From the NCBI GenBank assembly GCA_030704615.1, contig CM060731.1:74132756-74196755 (forward strand): 64,000 bases of DNA, written 5' to 3'. The notes under the pieces were generated by a model that saw only the letters and a list, made by a program, of their open reading frames with translations, did not search any database and was not told where the DNA came from. Positions 16,067-28,520 of this stretch are shown piece after piece. The translations under genes were made by a program, and so were the position numbers. Every line of letters begins with the position of its first letter. Position 1 is the first letter of the stretch. The stretch is from Takakia lepidozioides (Eukaryota; Streptophyta; Takakiopsida; Takakiales; Takakiaceae).

Positions 16067-19000
16067 ATGGAGGGTGTGAATCCCCGTGCTGAGTACAAGC
16101 CGGCATTTCATGAAGGCACTCCCCTCCAGCTTCTTCAGGTACAATCTCTTAGAATCGCTTCCTCTCCTCGCTTCTCTCCTCTGCCCCTGCCCAGTTTTTA
16201 GCTCCTGACGAAGCTGGAGTGGGCTTGCATGTTAGTTGTTACTGTCTGTGTTCTCTTGCACTCATCGTCGGTTCCACAATGAAGCCCTCGGCAACCGATC
16301 TTTGTCGGGTAAATTTTGAATTGTAAAATCTCGTTATCGGTGGCATGGAGAGTCCATTGGTGTCGGGGAAGTGGGTAGTGAGCAGACGTGAGAAGATTCC
16401 ATTTTGCTGCATTTGTAGGTCCCATGAGGTACACATGAGTAACCCGCTGAATCGCTTACCTTATGATTTATGTCATGAATAAACTTTTGTAATCGATTCA
16501 TACTGCGTTGAGCCATGCTGGTACTTTTCTGCGAACTAAGGGTGGGCTACAGAATTTACTCGGCAGTGAAGCTCACCCATTCCGAAGCCTGCGGACACTG
16601 GAGGCGGAATATAATGTCCCTCATGTTGTTTGATAGTCTGATCACGGAGTTTCCTTATGCCCCTCATGGCAGCGGATTTCCTATTCGAGCCTCACTCTTG
16701 CTGAGTGGTGTTTCTCTCTCTGAGACACAGAGCCATCAAGCTCTCTGTTTACAAGCCGTCAAACGAAGGTGAGTCAATCATGTGACCATGTGACCTTAAA
16801 CCTGTGCACCCTTCAGAGGAGAGAAGCGACTGAGTGTGGTAGAGCAAGAATGTACTCCAGTCGTAGCCCTCACAGCTGACAACGAGCTGTTTACGGGAAT
16901 TGAGACGCAATCAAGGTGTGGCATTGACGGCATATCACAAAGAGTATGTTGATTTGTGCTGTAGCCTTGGGGCTGCAGAAGGCACCTTAAATCTGCTTAT
17001 GATAGTGCTGTGTGTCACCTCAGTGTGAAAGGGGCCAATGGAGAGGCAGACACTTAGAGTGGAATAGACAAATGTGCATGGAGTTGCTTTCCGACAATGT
17101 GAAAAAGATTCACAATTCCATAGTGCTACAGGTGCATGCTCTTTTCCGGCACGGTGACAGATCGCCAACCCCCCTGGGTGAAGCCAAGGCCAGGGCAGAG
17201 CTTTGGATAGAACGGCTAGAAGAGGTGCCTGCTATTTTGCCACACCATGAGTACTATATCCAGCAGCATCCATGGGGTCGACTCACAAAGAAAGGTTATT
17301 TTCTTCCTCCAACCAACACTGCACTTCTTCCACCCCCTCTCAATCATCCCCGTAACCAACTGACCCTGTATGTCTACAAGTTGTGACAAGTAACTCTACT
17401 AACCAGTTTCTCATTTGCTGTCGGTGAGCATTATACCGACGCGCATTGGAGTGAGTGTCATACAATAAGTATGAAATTGTCTCTCTAGTTTACTTTTTTG
17501 TGAGAAGGGGGGAAACACCAGAACAAATTAACAAGTAAAACCTTCTTTTTCTTGTCCCTCTCTGAAAGACGTAATTTTCTCTGTCCTTGTTTGTTTTCCT
17601 TCTGTATTGTTTCCTTTCTCCAGAAAGTTTTTTTCTGTCTTTCTGTCTCTTAAACAGGAAAAGGGCAAGACCTCAGATCAACTTAATAGAGAACTTCACA
17701 AAAAGCACCATCACTTGGGTATGAGTTTAAATGGGAGCTGAAGGGGGCACAGGGGCCGAGCAAGCAAGAGCATTGGGTGCATGGCTAAGGGAGCACTACC
17801 TGCCTGCACTGTGTGGACTGCAGTCTTTAACTGAGTTACGTTCACCAGAGAAGGTCATTCACATTCGATCCACGAATTTTCTTCGCACTCACATGACTGG
17901 TATGCATAAGCAACCCTTGCTACTGGAGGGAGGGTGAAATGCTTCAGTAGTTTGACCTATGATCTTCCCCATTTGTGCACTATGAAAGAAGAAAAAGCCA
18001 GAGAGAATGATGACTTATGATGTCCTCTATAGTCTGTGCTTTTTGCAGTCTAGTGGCCACACATCACACACTCTCAATGTGACTTAAAAGGGAGCAACGG
18101 GGGACAGGGATGGGTGTGTACAGTGTAGGAATGTGCCTCCAGTGGAGACCTACCTTTTTAATAGAGATTCTGGCCTGCCAAATTGTCTCAAGACTCTTTA
18201 AAACAATATTGAGGAGAAGAGGAAGTAACATTTGAAATTTATTGTCCACGGGAACTACATGGCTCACATTGAAACTACAAGAGAAAACCAACAGAAGAGA
18301 AATTGGTTATGGTCATGGGGGATAGAAAAGTAAGAATGAAATAAATTTGTTACATCTAATGGGGACCTTAGGGACCATTGGCAAAGTACAGGTACCAGAG
18401 AAAAGTAGAAGCACGCCTCAATGGACCCCAAATGGGTGAAGGAAATGAAATGAAAAGAAATGACATGGTACTTTAGAACGTCCGCAGAAGAAAGAAAGAA
18501 AGAGAGAAACCTTGTTGAGTCCATGGACCCCGCCAAGGGGCCACAGGACCAAGACAGTACGAAACAAAGAAAGAGATTTGTATTGCATCCACAGGAGGGC
18601 CGAAGGGACACAAGTAGAAAAACACTGTGGAACCTCGGATAGCATAGAGAAAGGACAAAATGAGATAGAGACGAAGGCACAGATTCTGCCAGATTTCCCC
18701 ATTTGACAAGGAAGAATTTCTTTTCTCATCCAGAGAATGCGCATGGGAAGAACTAAAAGACTCAGATTCTGCCAGAAGGAGTGTTGAGCAGTCCAACTGT
18801 TGTGATTGTTGCTGGGGCCTGACAAGTGATTGAAGTTCCATTGGGCCTACTAGCCTTTCAGGTCAACTGGAAAGTGGGAATGTGAACTTCAATAATGCTG
18901 TTCACCCCAGGCATCACATTTACAAGGATGTCAAATTATCTCTTCGTTGCATTTTTTGGGTGTTGAGTGCACCCCGATCTCAATTCGCTCTGTTTCTCCA

Positions 19001-22000
19001 AACTTTTATTGACTGGTTTCTATTTTGATCAGGATGGTTTGTCCTAGAAGGCCTGCTGGGGTCACCTGAAGCACCAGCCTCCATTCCGATTACCATCAGA
19101 GATTTCAGAACTGAGAATTTGTACCATAACAACCATTGTCCTCGGTAACTCCCACTTTGTGCCCAAGTTTACTCCTGATAAGATCTGCTTCTACAGTAGT
19201 CTAAGCTAACTACACAATCAAGCTCTTTAGGAGGAAATGAGTGTTGTGCCCTGATGATCTGTGTCTTGAGGTATTATCCATGGGTTTCATTATTTCCTTC
19301 GTTGAAAGGGATGAAACCCAGGCCACACCTTCAGGGCAATTTCGAGTCCATATATTGTACATTTGTCGATAGTTATAATGTATTCCCCAATCTTTTTTGC
19401 TTAATAAAGCAGCTAACTCACCCTGACACTCGAGTAGGAAGTGTTCTATGATGGTTTTTAGGCAAAGAAGTGTCAGGATACTAGTTTGTTTGCTCTCCGA
19501 CTTTGGTCCTTTTTGAATGAATATACAGCCTCCATATTTGCAATGTATTCTTTTGGTCTTTGCTTCCCGGGTTTGGCTGCTCCCACAATTTCATCTCATC
19601 GTTCCCTGTCTAGCCTTGCAAAGCGCTGGAGGGCTGCATGGAAGACTGCAAGGGATTTCTCAACAAATTGGCAAGCACACTACAAGGTTTGTAGGTGTTT
19701 CCTTCTCATGGAGTGTTCAGATTGACAATCCGGAGGTCTATACATCAGATCAAGTAAAAAGGCTCCAGTTCAATTTCATCTAGCGCAGTGGTCTAAGTCA
19801 AGATCAATTCACTTCCATCTGTTGAGCCCACTCCATTTCACCACAGCTAAATCATGTTGGCATGGGATTGAACATACTACATCTACTAAAATTTCTTGCA
19901 TCTTAACAGGATATGCAAATTGCAATGGCAAAATTTCTGGATTTTTCAATAGATGCACCTGCGTGTCCACTCCTGATGGATTCCGGGTTTCCGTGGGTAA
20001 CTGTAAGCACCCATATCCCACATCCCTTTCTTTGTAGGCTAGCTTGCTGTTGAGAGCTCTATTCCATGACTCTACCTGTGAGTCTGGTCTGTCTCTCTTA
20101 TCTGTGTCAAGAATAGTCGGTTTTCTTTCCCTTTCTTTCTTCTCAACCACTGCTTTCTTTTCAGGTTGAGTTTCATACACCCTGATGGGATGAACCCCGA
20201 CTGGCTCTGGGAGGTTGATAGTTCGTGGGGACTGCACCCTCTAATGGTTTAGTCATGCGCACATACTATCTCTATAGGCATTGGAAAGGTTCAGGTTGGG
20301 ATCCCAACCTGAGGATGGAAAAAGGTAGATGGGTTAATCTGCACTGTAATGAATGCTTGTACCCAGCTTGCGCCAGGGAAGACAGGCAGGAGATTGGGGC
20401 TGAGGAACATTTCTTCTTCCGCTTTCCACTCTATTATGAAATCAGGGCCTGCTACTAGTACCTGTTCATGTACAGCCAATCCCTTACAGAGGTCTTTCTT
20501 TCATCATGAGGATCAGATATACCTGGCTGCATATGTCCATGAAGGTCTCAACCTTTGCGAATCTCCCGATTCCGAACAGTGGTTTTCGGGTTGCTTGTAG
20601 AGGACCCCGACTTTCTTGTTTCCTGCTTTTTTTGGTCCCATAAGCTTTTCAGCTTCCTATGAATACTATAAAGCTTATTTCTTTGTCTCCCATGGGCCCT
20701 GTGGGTGTCATAAAGACTATGGGTTGCAGGTCAACCCCAGCAAAACCAAAATCATGGTTTTCAATGGCCATGCTGGTCGGAAATCAGACCTTGTCAAGTT
20801 GGGAATGCCACATTTGGCATATGCCATGCCGTAGACTACTTTCAAACAGTCCTCTTCAACCAGCAAGAGATTGAGGTTGTGAAATTATACCCATACCTGG
20901 GTCTGGTTATCCACTCACCCACGTTTCAGTTTGCATCAACCGCTATGGACAGATTGATGACGGGCAAGCTGCCTCCAATGCCTTCAGGCCACTTATGGTT
21001 GTGACTTCTGGCACCTGGTGTCCCAGTTTTCTGATAGGGACAAAATTTGGAACCGCTGCATTTGTCTTTCCTTCAAGGAATGCTTGGGGTTAGAGGTACA
21101 ACACCATCACAGATTCTATCTGCGGAATTTGCATGTGTACCGTTTCACACTGAGGTCATCTTCCGGCTTACAATCTGTCTTACAAGGTTACAAGCCCTTT
21201 CACCGAAACTACTGGAGTGAGCCCTCATAAAGGTAGTGTCTGTTCCCTCTTGTTCCGCCCAAACTGGACACGGGGTCTATGGCCACATGGCTACAGTAAA
21301 CGTCTCAAACAAGGTTCCCTCTTCACCAGGCAAACAACCTAACATTCTTTCTCAAACAACATTCCTTCTTAAATTCTTATGAATACATTCTCAACACACA
21401 AAATGCAGCTTGAGTATATGAATTTCTTTTCTTCCAGTTCTGTGGGGTAGTCTCCATCTTGCACTTGTGTCTGTGTGGCAGGCAGTGGATGCAATCGAGT
21501 GTGGCAGATATCATGGTGACCCTGCACCTGAGGGAGTGACTGATGCACAGATAATCGAAGTGCGAGGGCATCTTGCACATAGATATGCTGCGTCTTTTCA
21601 GGTTCCAATCATCTGTTCAAATACTTCTACACTTATCCTTTGCAGTTGGTTGCTTACAGACTGAAGTTGTGTCTCTCCTGTTTACCTTTTCATCACATTT
21701 TGTGCTCATAAGTGAAATTTCACGTGCACAGGATAGGGAGATTTTGCAGCTATCAATGGGAAGGCTAGTGAAGGAAATAGTGGATGCCCTCTTGGTGTGT
21801 GCCCATGGCTCCTCGTCAGGGAGTCCTGATTTGTTTCTCTACTCAGGTCACGATGCCACTCTCCTGGAACTTTCAGGTATGTCAATTGTACGCATCCACT
21901 CTCCAGTGAATGAAAAGTAGCCAAGAAACTTGCAGATGCTTTAGTTTTCAAAGTGCATATGTTTCTCCGTCGTCACTTTCATATGCCAGCTATTTTGTCA

Positions 22001-22654
22001 CAAGATGACCACAGTCAACCTCCAAGAGGTACAACTCTCTCTCGCATTGGAACCCCAGGTGCATGTCTCATCTCTGTTCACAACAGGAACGGAGCTGTGG
22101 GCATTATGCTTTCTAAGATGATCTAAAGACCCTGCTGATATAAATTTCGGGTTGACTTGCATATTACCCGTAAGGTGAAATGCCATAATCCAGTCTAGTC
22201 TACCATCCTTCCAAGTTGGTGAGGTAGTGCTGAGCATTCTCTAGATTGTCCACATGGGAGTACTCCAAATGTTGATCTGATCTCTGAGAATTGCTAAACC
22301 CTGATTGGCATACCTGAAACTCGTAAATGAGTGACAAATTGTCTGTGTTTGGTGCAAACAGTGGCTTTGGGTGAGCGTTGGCCAAGTTGGCCAGCCTATA
22401 CGTCATCTATCTGCATTGAGTTATGGCAGATTCCAAAAGGAGACCAGCAATTCGTTCGGGTTCTTTATGATGGTCAGGAAATAGCCCTCCCTATGTGTCT
22501 GGGACACGAGAAGGATTCCAGGAAAACACTTCTCACATTGGATGAATTTTATGAACTTGCCAAAGGGAGCATGATCTCGGAGGAAGATTACAAATGTCAA
22601 TGTCAATGTCAAGACTTGGATGAGTTGGAAAAGCTTTCAGTTTCCTCGTTATAG
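16067..22654 (+). CDS. Histidine acid phosphatase, ACP6-like (branch-2 histidine phosphatase); middle exons not found
   Basis: Phosphomonoesterase using a phosphohistidine intermediate. Proposed exons: 16067-16138, 16731-16768, about 16816-16914, 17050-17294 (catalytic motif RHGDRSP, preceded by beta-strand IVLQVHALF), 17753-17899 (VIHIRSTNFLRTHMT), 21482-21601 (AVDAIECGRYHGD..PEGVTD), 21732-21876 (proton-donor motif SGHDATLLEL) and 22362-22654 (RWPSWPAYTSSICIELW to stop). The phases of the joined exons agree except across the central gap. Family members have a substrate-binding segment between RTHMT and the AVDAIE exon. I cannot find it in the 3.6-kb interval, which is filled with repeats and a LINE fragment. 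Either that exon is diverged or the gene is disrupted. The first three exons are the least certain. The ACP6 (lysophosphatidic acid phosphatase-like) assignment is by recalled similarity. Confidence 0.75.
17890..20690. repeat. Composite repeat in phosphatase intron, shared with terpene synthase arms
   Basis: 17890-18840 matches the left arm of the terpene synthase inverted duplication (about 49210-50060) in the same orientation. 18880-19450 matches the right arm (about 60650-61210), also in plus sense, so the two pieces are inverted relative to their order in the arms. 19730-20640 matches 52320-53270 (+) and, in part, 48360-47740 (-). The shared sequence begins at CATGACTGGTAT, overlapping the last bases of the exon ending at 17899. 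A degenerate LINE-type tail (GAAATGAAATG...GACATGGTACTTTAGAACGTCCGC) lies at about 18443-18485. Confidence 0.8.
20690..21230 (+). mobile_element. LINE reverse transcriptase fragment
   Basis: The translated segment has the RT palm motif GLQVNPSKTKIMVFNG (about 20728-20775). In another frame it has EVVKLYPYLGLVIHS (about 20870-20915), matching the Y-x-YLG motif that follows the RT core in plant LINEs. There are frame breaks and no RT active-site segment, so this is a decayed fragment. It lies within the large intron of the phosphatase gene, in sense orientation. Confidence 0.7.
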
Positions 22655-23594
22655 CCATAGCATTGTTGCTAAAGCTGCTTATGGGAGGATTCATTGGGCC
22701 TTATATATTTGGCAAATAAAGCATCAATGATTGATCAATATGGCCCATTACGTTTTGCTACAGAATGCCACTCTTATTTTTGTGTAGTTGTGCATGCCAT
22801 TTCTGTCTGCACAGGGGGAGTAAGGAAGAACTCAAATTTACAAAGGAAAAGTTTTCTACTGTTCCAGAGAGGCAGCAATTCAAGGCCCAGAGCTTTGGTT
22901 CGGTACAGAGGGGAATTGTCAACATGAATACTGCATTTGACAACTAATGTCTGCTAAGCGTAGCCCAAATGGTCCGGGGCAATATCATGCCTGTATGCAG
23001 CGTCCACCTGGTATGTAATCCAGAGGTTTTCAAAATGGAGGGGTCAAATCTCTCCACTCTCTCTTGTTGATCTATGTCACAGTTGCATTATCGTGGTAGA
23101 CATGCAGGATTAACCTCAATTGGATCTACTCTTTCAGACAAACTGTAGCCACTCTCTTATCGTGCAAGATATCAATCAATGGAAGGGAGGTGGCATGTCT
23201 GCATCTAGTCCTCGTCTCTCCCCCTCTCTTGTCACTCTCAGGTGGCTTTTGTAGTAACTATCAAACAATAAGATGACCACGGCAGTGTGAGTTACAGTGC
23301 TCTGGAGCACGACTCTGCATTTTATTTCCTGAAGATGGGCATTGATGGGCGTGTGGTATTCCAATGTGTGAAATTGTGGTGAGTGTGGCTCCGTATAGTA
23401 AGGCCATGCATGCACTTGTCTTATGCCTGCCACTGCAAGTCTGGAGTTCCATGGGAGACGGACCCCTTGAGAATCTCCTGATTAAACATTATTCATAAAA
23501 CCAGTTGAACCGGAAACCTCTGCTTCAATTTGCCAATCCTTGCTTGGAACCTTGAGACATGGGTGACACTGAAATATTTGCAAGCTTATTATTC
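22655..23594. other. Downstream flank of the phosphatase gene
   Basis: It contains the likely 3' UTR (AATAAAGCATC at about 22716). No other exon, RNA gene or clear repeat recognised. Confidence 0.4.
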
Positions 23595-23732
23595 TAGCGA
23601 CGACCGCGGAAGCTAGTTTAGCATAGAGCAGGAATAGGGTGCCATAGTGCCTCGTCATCGTCTCCACGTCATCGTCGTCGTCAATTTCTTTGGAACCTGC
23701 CCGAAATGCCCGAAAATAACCGGAAGAGGCGT
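23595..23732 (+). repeat. Short interspersed repeat with CACGTCATCG motifs, copy 2
   Basis: It contains GGAAGCTAGTTTAGC, GCAGGAATAGGGTGCC, two to three CGTCATCGTC units and CTGCCCGAAATGCCCG, the same order as at 4072-4206 (reversed), 28372-28520 and 35428-35540. Confidence 0.75.
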
Positions 23733-23794
23733 CTTGCAGCGCGGAGGGAGACATTTGCAGATTATGAGTACACCGCATGAGAGCTGGAATTTGC

Positions 23795-24225
23795 ACGATG
23801 GTGGGACAACCGCAATCGCAAGGTGTGGCTTTTCTTAATGTACGATGTGAAGAAGTTTGTCCATCTTGCAAATGTGGGCTCTTGGCTCCTGTTAGTACGA
23901 CGATTTGGTATTCTTCCTGATGTTTACAAGGTTCTTGCGAGAGTCAGCTTGGTCTTAGCAGGCCGTGTTTCAATCTCTGCCTGCTCAGCTGCACCGTGGT
24001 GGTTCTCACAGATCAATCCGACATCACCTGACTACAGACACAAGCAGCACACACAAGAGGTCCTTTTGGGTTGATGGTCGGTCAAATCCTCCATGGGTCA
24101 TGACACAAGGTCGAGGACAATGTGGTGAGGGCACCTTCTTCTTCGACCTATTTCAGCCTGTTTTTCCCTCTGATCAGACTCGGCCCTGAGATGCATATTG
24201 AATTCTGTAAGTTAGCTCGTTGGGT
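23795..24225 (+). repeat. Dispersed repeat, copy A (pairs with 35846-36270)
   Basis: About 430 bp, from ACGATGGTGGGACAACCGCAA to GAATTCTGTAAGTTAG, closely matches 35846-36265 in the same orientation with scattered substitutions and small indels. In both places it lies just downstream of the short CACGTCATCG repeat, so the two may be one larger mobile unit. No coding capacity recognised. Confidence 0.8.
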
Positions 24226-24476
24226 GGATCTGTGGTGGTTTGGAGTGACTTTGACAAGTTACTGCCGATATGGCAGCAGGAAAGTATCCATGAAGTTTAA
24301 TGGACCCTCTTTGGATTTGTGAGAAGGTTTCACCCGGACTGTGTGCATCTTGTATTCAGGAAAGTTAATGATGTTTCCCCAGACTGATGCCTTTGAGTAC
24401 GTGCGCACAGGTACTGTGGAATTGCTGGCAGCTTGCAAGCTGGAAAACATTTTCAGCTGCTGTCTTGAAGACTGCT

Positions 24477-24720
24477 GCTGCCAGCAAAGAGCTTCAGGAT
24501 CAGAAGGAAGATGAGTTCAGCTTCACGAGGTATCTCATTGTACTAATGCTTAGGTAGGTAGAAGAGCAGCTCCTTGGGATTTCAGTAATGATGTATTTGC
24601 TTATCCACTATATCTGTATCTTGGCAGCTTGGTAGTTCGGGCGTACTTCGAGCCATCCTTCCCCACGTCAGTAGCAGGAAACTATGTTGCTGGTATCCTC
24701 AAGGGGCACAAGCGAAGGAA
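24477..24720 (+). other. Possible exon pair of an unrecognised gene
   Basis: An exon-like segment from about 24456 to 24532 (ending AAASKELQDQKEDEFSFT) joins in phase to one at about 24629-24720 (LVVRAYFEPSFPTS, then VAGNYVAGILKGHKRRK). Both have plausible AG acceptors and GT donors. I do not recognise the protein. It could belong to the same gene as the segment at 25968-26330, or be chance. Confidence 0.25.
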
Positions 24721-25967
24721 AGTATGTCATTTTGGGACCTTGCACGCAGCGTCTCTTCTACCACTGAAAAGGATTTGTCCAAGTCTCGCCAATTCTCTGA
24801 AATTCCAGTCCTCAACATGCTATTTTCACAGGTCTTGCTCTACTCCAAATTCAAATTGTGTTCCTTGGAACATATCATTACTCCAGAATCATGTGATTTA
24901 CTCCTAGTGTGCAAACATTTGCTGTCTCCATAAATGTACTGTACTTGACTGCCATATGATTATGTCGCAGGTGACATCACAGTTAGTTACCTTAGGCATT
25001 GGTGCCTGAATAACACAGCCTCCTGTCATAAATGCAGTGACCTTGCAGGGAGTATTAAGTAAGCAGGCCCAGTACCTGCATTCACTGGCTAAATTGTTTT
25101 CTGGCATCGCTACTATTTGCTTGCAACCCTCCAGAAGAAATGATTGGTTGGAAAGTATGTGATATTTATCCATCCCTAACTTGAGACTGTACACCATGCT
25201 GTGGCTTTGCAAACGTCCAGCTCACCAGGGATCCGGAATCGACGTCCTACATCTCGCTTGGGATGCTTTGTGTGCAGTCTGTGGGCTACATAATTCCTCT
25301 TGACTGATCACCTAAGATCTCTGCCCTTTTGTTCAAGGAGTTGTCTATCTGATGTACTTTGGTTCTCAATACTGGCTCCAAATGGAATAGCAAATTATTA
25401 TGAATTAGCAATGTTACTGAAGATCTAGTATCTAGCAAGCTAATATGCCCGGATTGTCATATGGAATCTGTACTGAACATGAGTAACTTCAAATCCAACC
25501 TCATGAGGGTAGCAACTACTTCTGAGAGCCTCTTCGTCAGCAATTGCATTGTGAATCTTTTCATACTGGATCAGCAATGTATGAACATGTATGTAGCTGC
25601 AAGTGCTTTTACAGGGTTTTAACAAACATGTGTGGTGTGAATTTCTAGCAGAGTTGAGTACATCATCTTGACAATCACCATGTCATTTAAGCTGCAGCTT
25701 CCATCTTTTCCATCCCCTTGTGGCCCAGCAACTTTTGGCTGAAGAGACTTCTTCCTGCACCTTCCCGAGTTCGATTCTTGGGGCAGATGTGATTTTCTAG
25801 TGCATTCACATATTTGGCTAGATTTGCATGTTATCTCATACTGGAAGGTTTGTCAATGAGTTATTTCAACTGCCTGGTGTTGTAAGAGGGGCGGAAGCGT
25901 TGTTTGCACAGATGAATTCAGACACATGAGAAGTTGAGACTGGATACAACCCGCTAATGGAGGGCCA

Positions 25968-26330
25968 GTGGACCCAAAGCATCATGTTTCTTGTGAAATC
26001 CCTCACACTGGTAGCTTTCCTTCTGACATCCGCCTTGCTGAGAAGGTGTGGAAGGAACGTATGATAGCTGCCTCTCAGGCAGAGCTCAAATCAGCTGCAG
26101 TGGAACTCCCGAGAAAAAGCAATGTAATTTTGGTCTGTGGGATCACCCATGTTGTGAGTTTCCTGGTGGTGCTTGCTGTTCATGTTGCTAGGACTAACCA
26201 TGACCAAACAGCATTGACGAAGGATGTCAATGACTTGCAAATGTCCGGGACTCATGTCTTGCAGAAGGAAGCAAAGGAGTATTGAGGGCTGGTGGAGGAC
26301 CTGTTCCTGCTGCCGCAGGTTGTGGGTTCA
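25968..26330 (+). pseudogene. Membrane-protein fragment, possibly DUF2921/FLY-like
   Basis: The open frame encodes a predicted membrane segment (VILVCGITHVVSFLVVLAVH), a hydrophilic loop, then KEAKEY followed by an in-frame TGA (26283-26285). It continues as GLVEDLFLLPQVVGSALW. The last motif resembles the GL..D.FLLPQ signature I recall from plant DUF2921 (FLYING SAUCER-like) multi-pass proteins. Upstream exons were not identified, and the stop makes this look broken. The assignment is tentative. Confidence 0.3.
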
Positions 26331-26529
26331 GCTCTGTGGTGTACTGGATTCACTGTTGTTCTTCCATCAACTCCGTTTTCTCCTGAAGCATTATAGAAAC
26401 TTCTGGTATGGTTCTCGTCTTTTCCATGAATTATATGAGAAACGGAGATGGAGAGGTACTTATGCACACAGCTGTGGTCCATGGTGGAGCAGCGCGGAGG
26501 CCGCGTTGCAGTACACTTATTAGGGGTGT

Positions 26530-27640
26530 GTAAACGGTAGAGATGTAGTCGTTGGCAATTGAGGGCTTACAGGCCGTTGGCGTGATCAGACTACTGAGGG
26601 CATGGTCTCAGAAGGATATCAACCCTACCAGAGCAAGTATTGGGGCCTCCACACACAGCTAATGACAATCTTGCAACAGTGAATTGCAAGTTGACGTAAT
26701 TAAGGGCTGGTATGGCCATGCTAGAATACACGACGCTTACTCCAGAATTGCCGCGGTGTCCCCCAATTTGGCCATTTTCTTTACACTGTCAGCGACTGTG
26801 TCTGGAAAGAAGAGAGAGACTTTTATGGAAAAGCCCAGATGAGCATTTCTTTATAAGACTGGGGCAACCCGGAGTTCCTTACCATCCATGTTTTAATGGT
26901 GTTCACAGGCAGTCAAGGCAAAAAGTATAGAACGGCTTTGGCAAGAATTCATGTAAGATGCTTCACAGTGGTGTAGAAGCATTTGACTCCCATTGGCAAT
27001 TGTCGTCAGTGCAATCGGCCATCCACTTACATCTTGAAATCCCCCCAGACAACTGGGCTGATAAGGTGAAGCTCTCTACTGCTACCCAATCATGTGCAGT
27101 TCCTATGATAAAATGACAGTGGTTGTTTTCTGATTGAAGCTGGTATGATGCACCATGATTTTAGTGCTTGTGGTTCTTTGAAAATGACCCAAGCATTCAA
27201 GTTAGTTCTGTGGCCTCTTTATTGGTTTATTCTCGTGGAGTGGAGCTTTAGTGGTCGAAGCCCGGTATACTAGGCTTTTGGTAAATCTTATAGCTGCTCA
27301 GCTGCTCACTAGTGTTTATTAAGGGCAAGCACAACCTGATGGTGGATCCAATGTCAATGTAAACCATGCTGTTCCATGTCAACAAATGTGATGGGTATTG
27401 TTTTAAGGCTTCTAACTCGTACGTTCTAGATGACTCTGGGGGTTTGTACCCCTGTTAATAGCACGAAGCCTGTTGTCATGGAGAGATTTCTTTGAAAATT
27501 TGTATGGGAAGGTTTGCAACTAAGAATTTAGAGTCATGCAGGATGGCAGGCCTGAATCAGGCAAAATTATTTGCTTAACATCAGACTTGCAATAGGGGAC
27601 TGCCTCCACCATCGGCACACCACCAACCTCTTGTGTCAAT
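26530..27640. other. Non-coding stretch
   Basis: No family-like coding sequence, repeat structure or RNA gene recognised between the membrane-protein fragment and the PPR remnant. Confidence 0.4.
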
Positions 27641-27649
27641 TGTGGGGAT

Positions 27650-28170
27650 GTGAGGACGCTATGGAAAACGGGCAGACCACAAGGTGCGCTGCACATTTCA
27701 AATGAGCACGGCATTCGGGCAGATTGCAGTACTTATGTGTGCTTGTTGCCGGATTGTGTCAAAATGAAAAGCCTAGCAGAGGGAAAGCAAGTGCATACCC
27801 ACATTATCCAAGGCGGATTCAAGCCAAACATCTTCCTGCTCAACATCCTTGTCAACATGTATGCCAAGTGTGGGAACCTGGTTGATGCACGCCAAGTGTT
27901 TGACAAATGCCTGAATGGGATATGTTTACCTGGACTATAATGATCACAGGATATGCTAAGCATGGGTGTGGAATGGAAACTGGGTAGATTTATAAGCAAC
28001 TGCAATTAGACAGGATGACACCCAACGGGTCACGTTCACTTGTATTCTCAATGCATGTGCCAGCCAAGTAGCCCTGGAAAAGGGCAAAGAGGTCCATGCT
28101 GACATCACCCAAGCTAGGATTGCCCCCAGATATCATTCTGGAGACCACTCTAGTTGACATTTGGCTCTCT
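27650..28170 (+). pseudogene. PPR protein fragment (PLS class), copy 1
   Basis: The first frame (27650-27940) shows consecutive PPR motifs: STYVCLLPDCVKMKSLAEGKQVHTHI, then FKPNIFLLNILVNMYAKCGNLVDARQVFDK. After a frame break the pattern continues with WTIMITGYAKHGCG (about 27930-27975) and LNACAS...LEKGKEVHADI (about 28045-28105), then degenerates. PLS-class PPR proteins act in organelle RNA editing. The piece is intronless, has no start, and has frame breaks, so it is a captured or retroposed fragment. Related fragments lie at 35575-35850 and 45780-46019. Confidence 0.8.
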
Positions 28171-28371
28171 GTTTGACACGAATGCCTATGTGGGAGGCAT
28201 GTGGGAGTATGAAGGATGCGTTCTCAGTGTGCATCATCTTATTACTGCCAAACATCTGAACAGTCAGGAAGACTGATCCAGCCCTTGGACTTGCATTGTT
28301 CCGTGAAAGATATTTTCATCAAGCACTTCATCATCCGAAGAACGATGAAATACGGCATGTCTGTATGTAAC

Positions 28372-28520
28372 ACCGAAAGCTAGTTTAGCGTAGAGCAGGA
28401 ATAGGGTGCCATAATGCCACGTCATCGTTACCACGTCATCGTCACAGCGTTTCGTAGCCACGTCATTGTTGTCGTCAAATGTTTTGGACCCTGCCCGAAA
28501 TGCCCAAAAATAACCGGGAA
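28372..28520 (+). repeat. Short interspersed repeat with CACGTCATCG motifs, copy 3
   Basis: It begins GAAAGCTAGTTTAGCGTAGAG and ends CTGCCCGAAATGCCCAAAAA, with three CACGTCAT motifs between. It runs directly into the coding sequence of the CPSF-A-like fragment. Confidence 0.75.

Noticed and set aside
19517-19783. Missing central exon of the phosphatase
   Set aside because: The sequence also occurs near the terpene synthase arm (about 48350-48465) as repeat DNA and does not resemble the expected enzyme segment.
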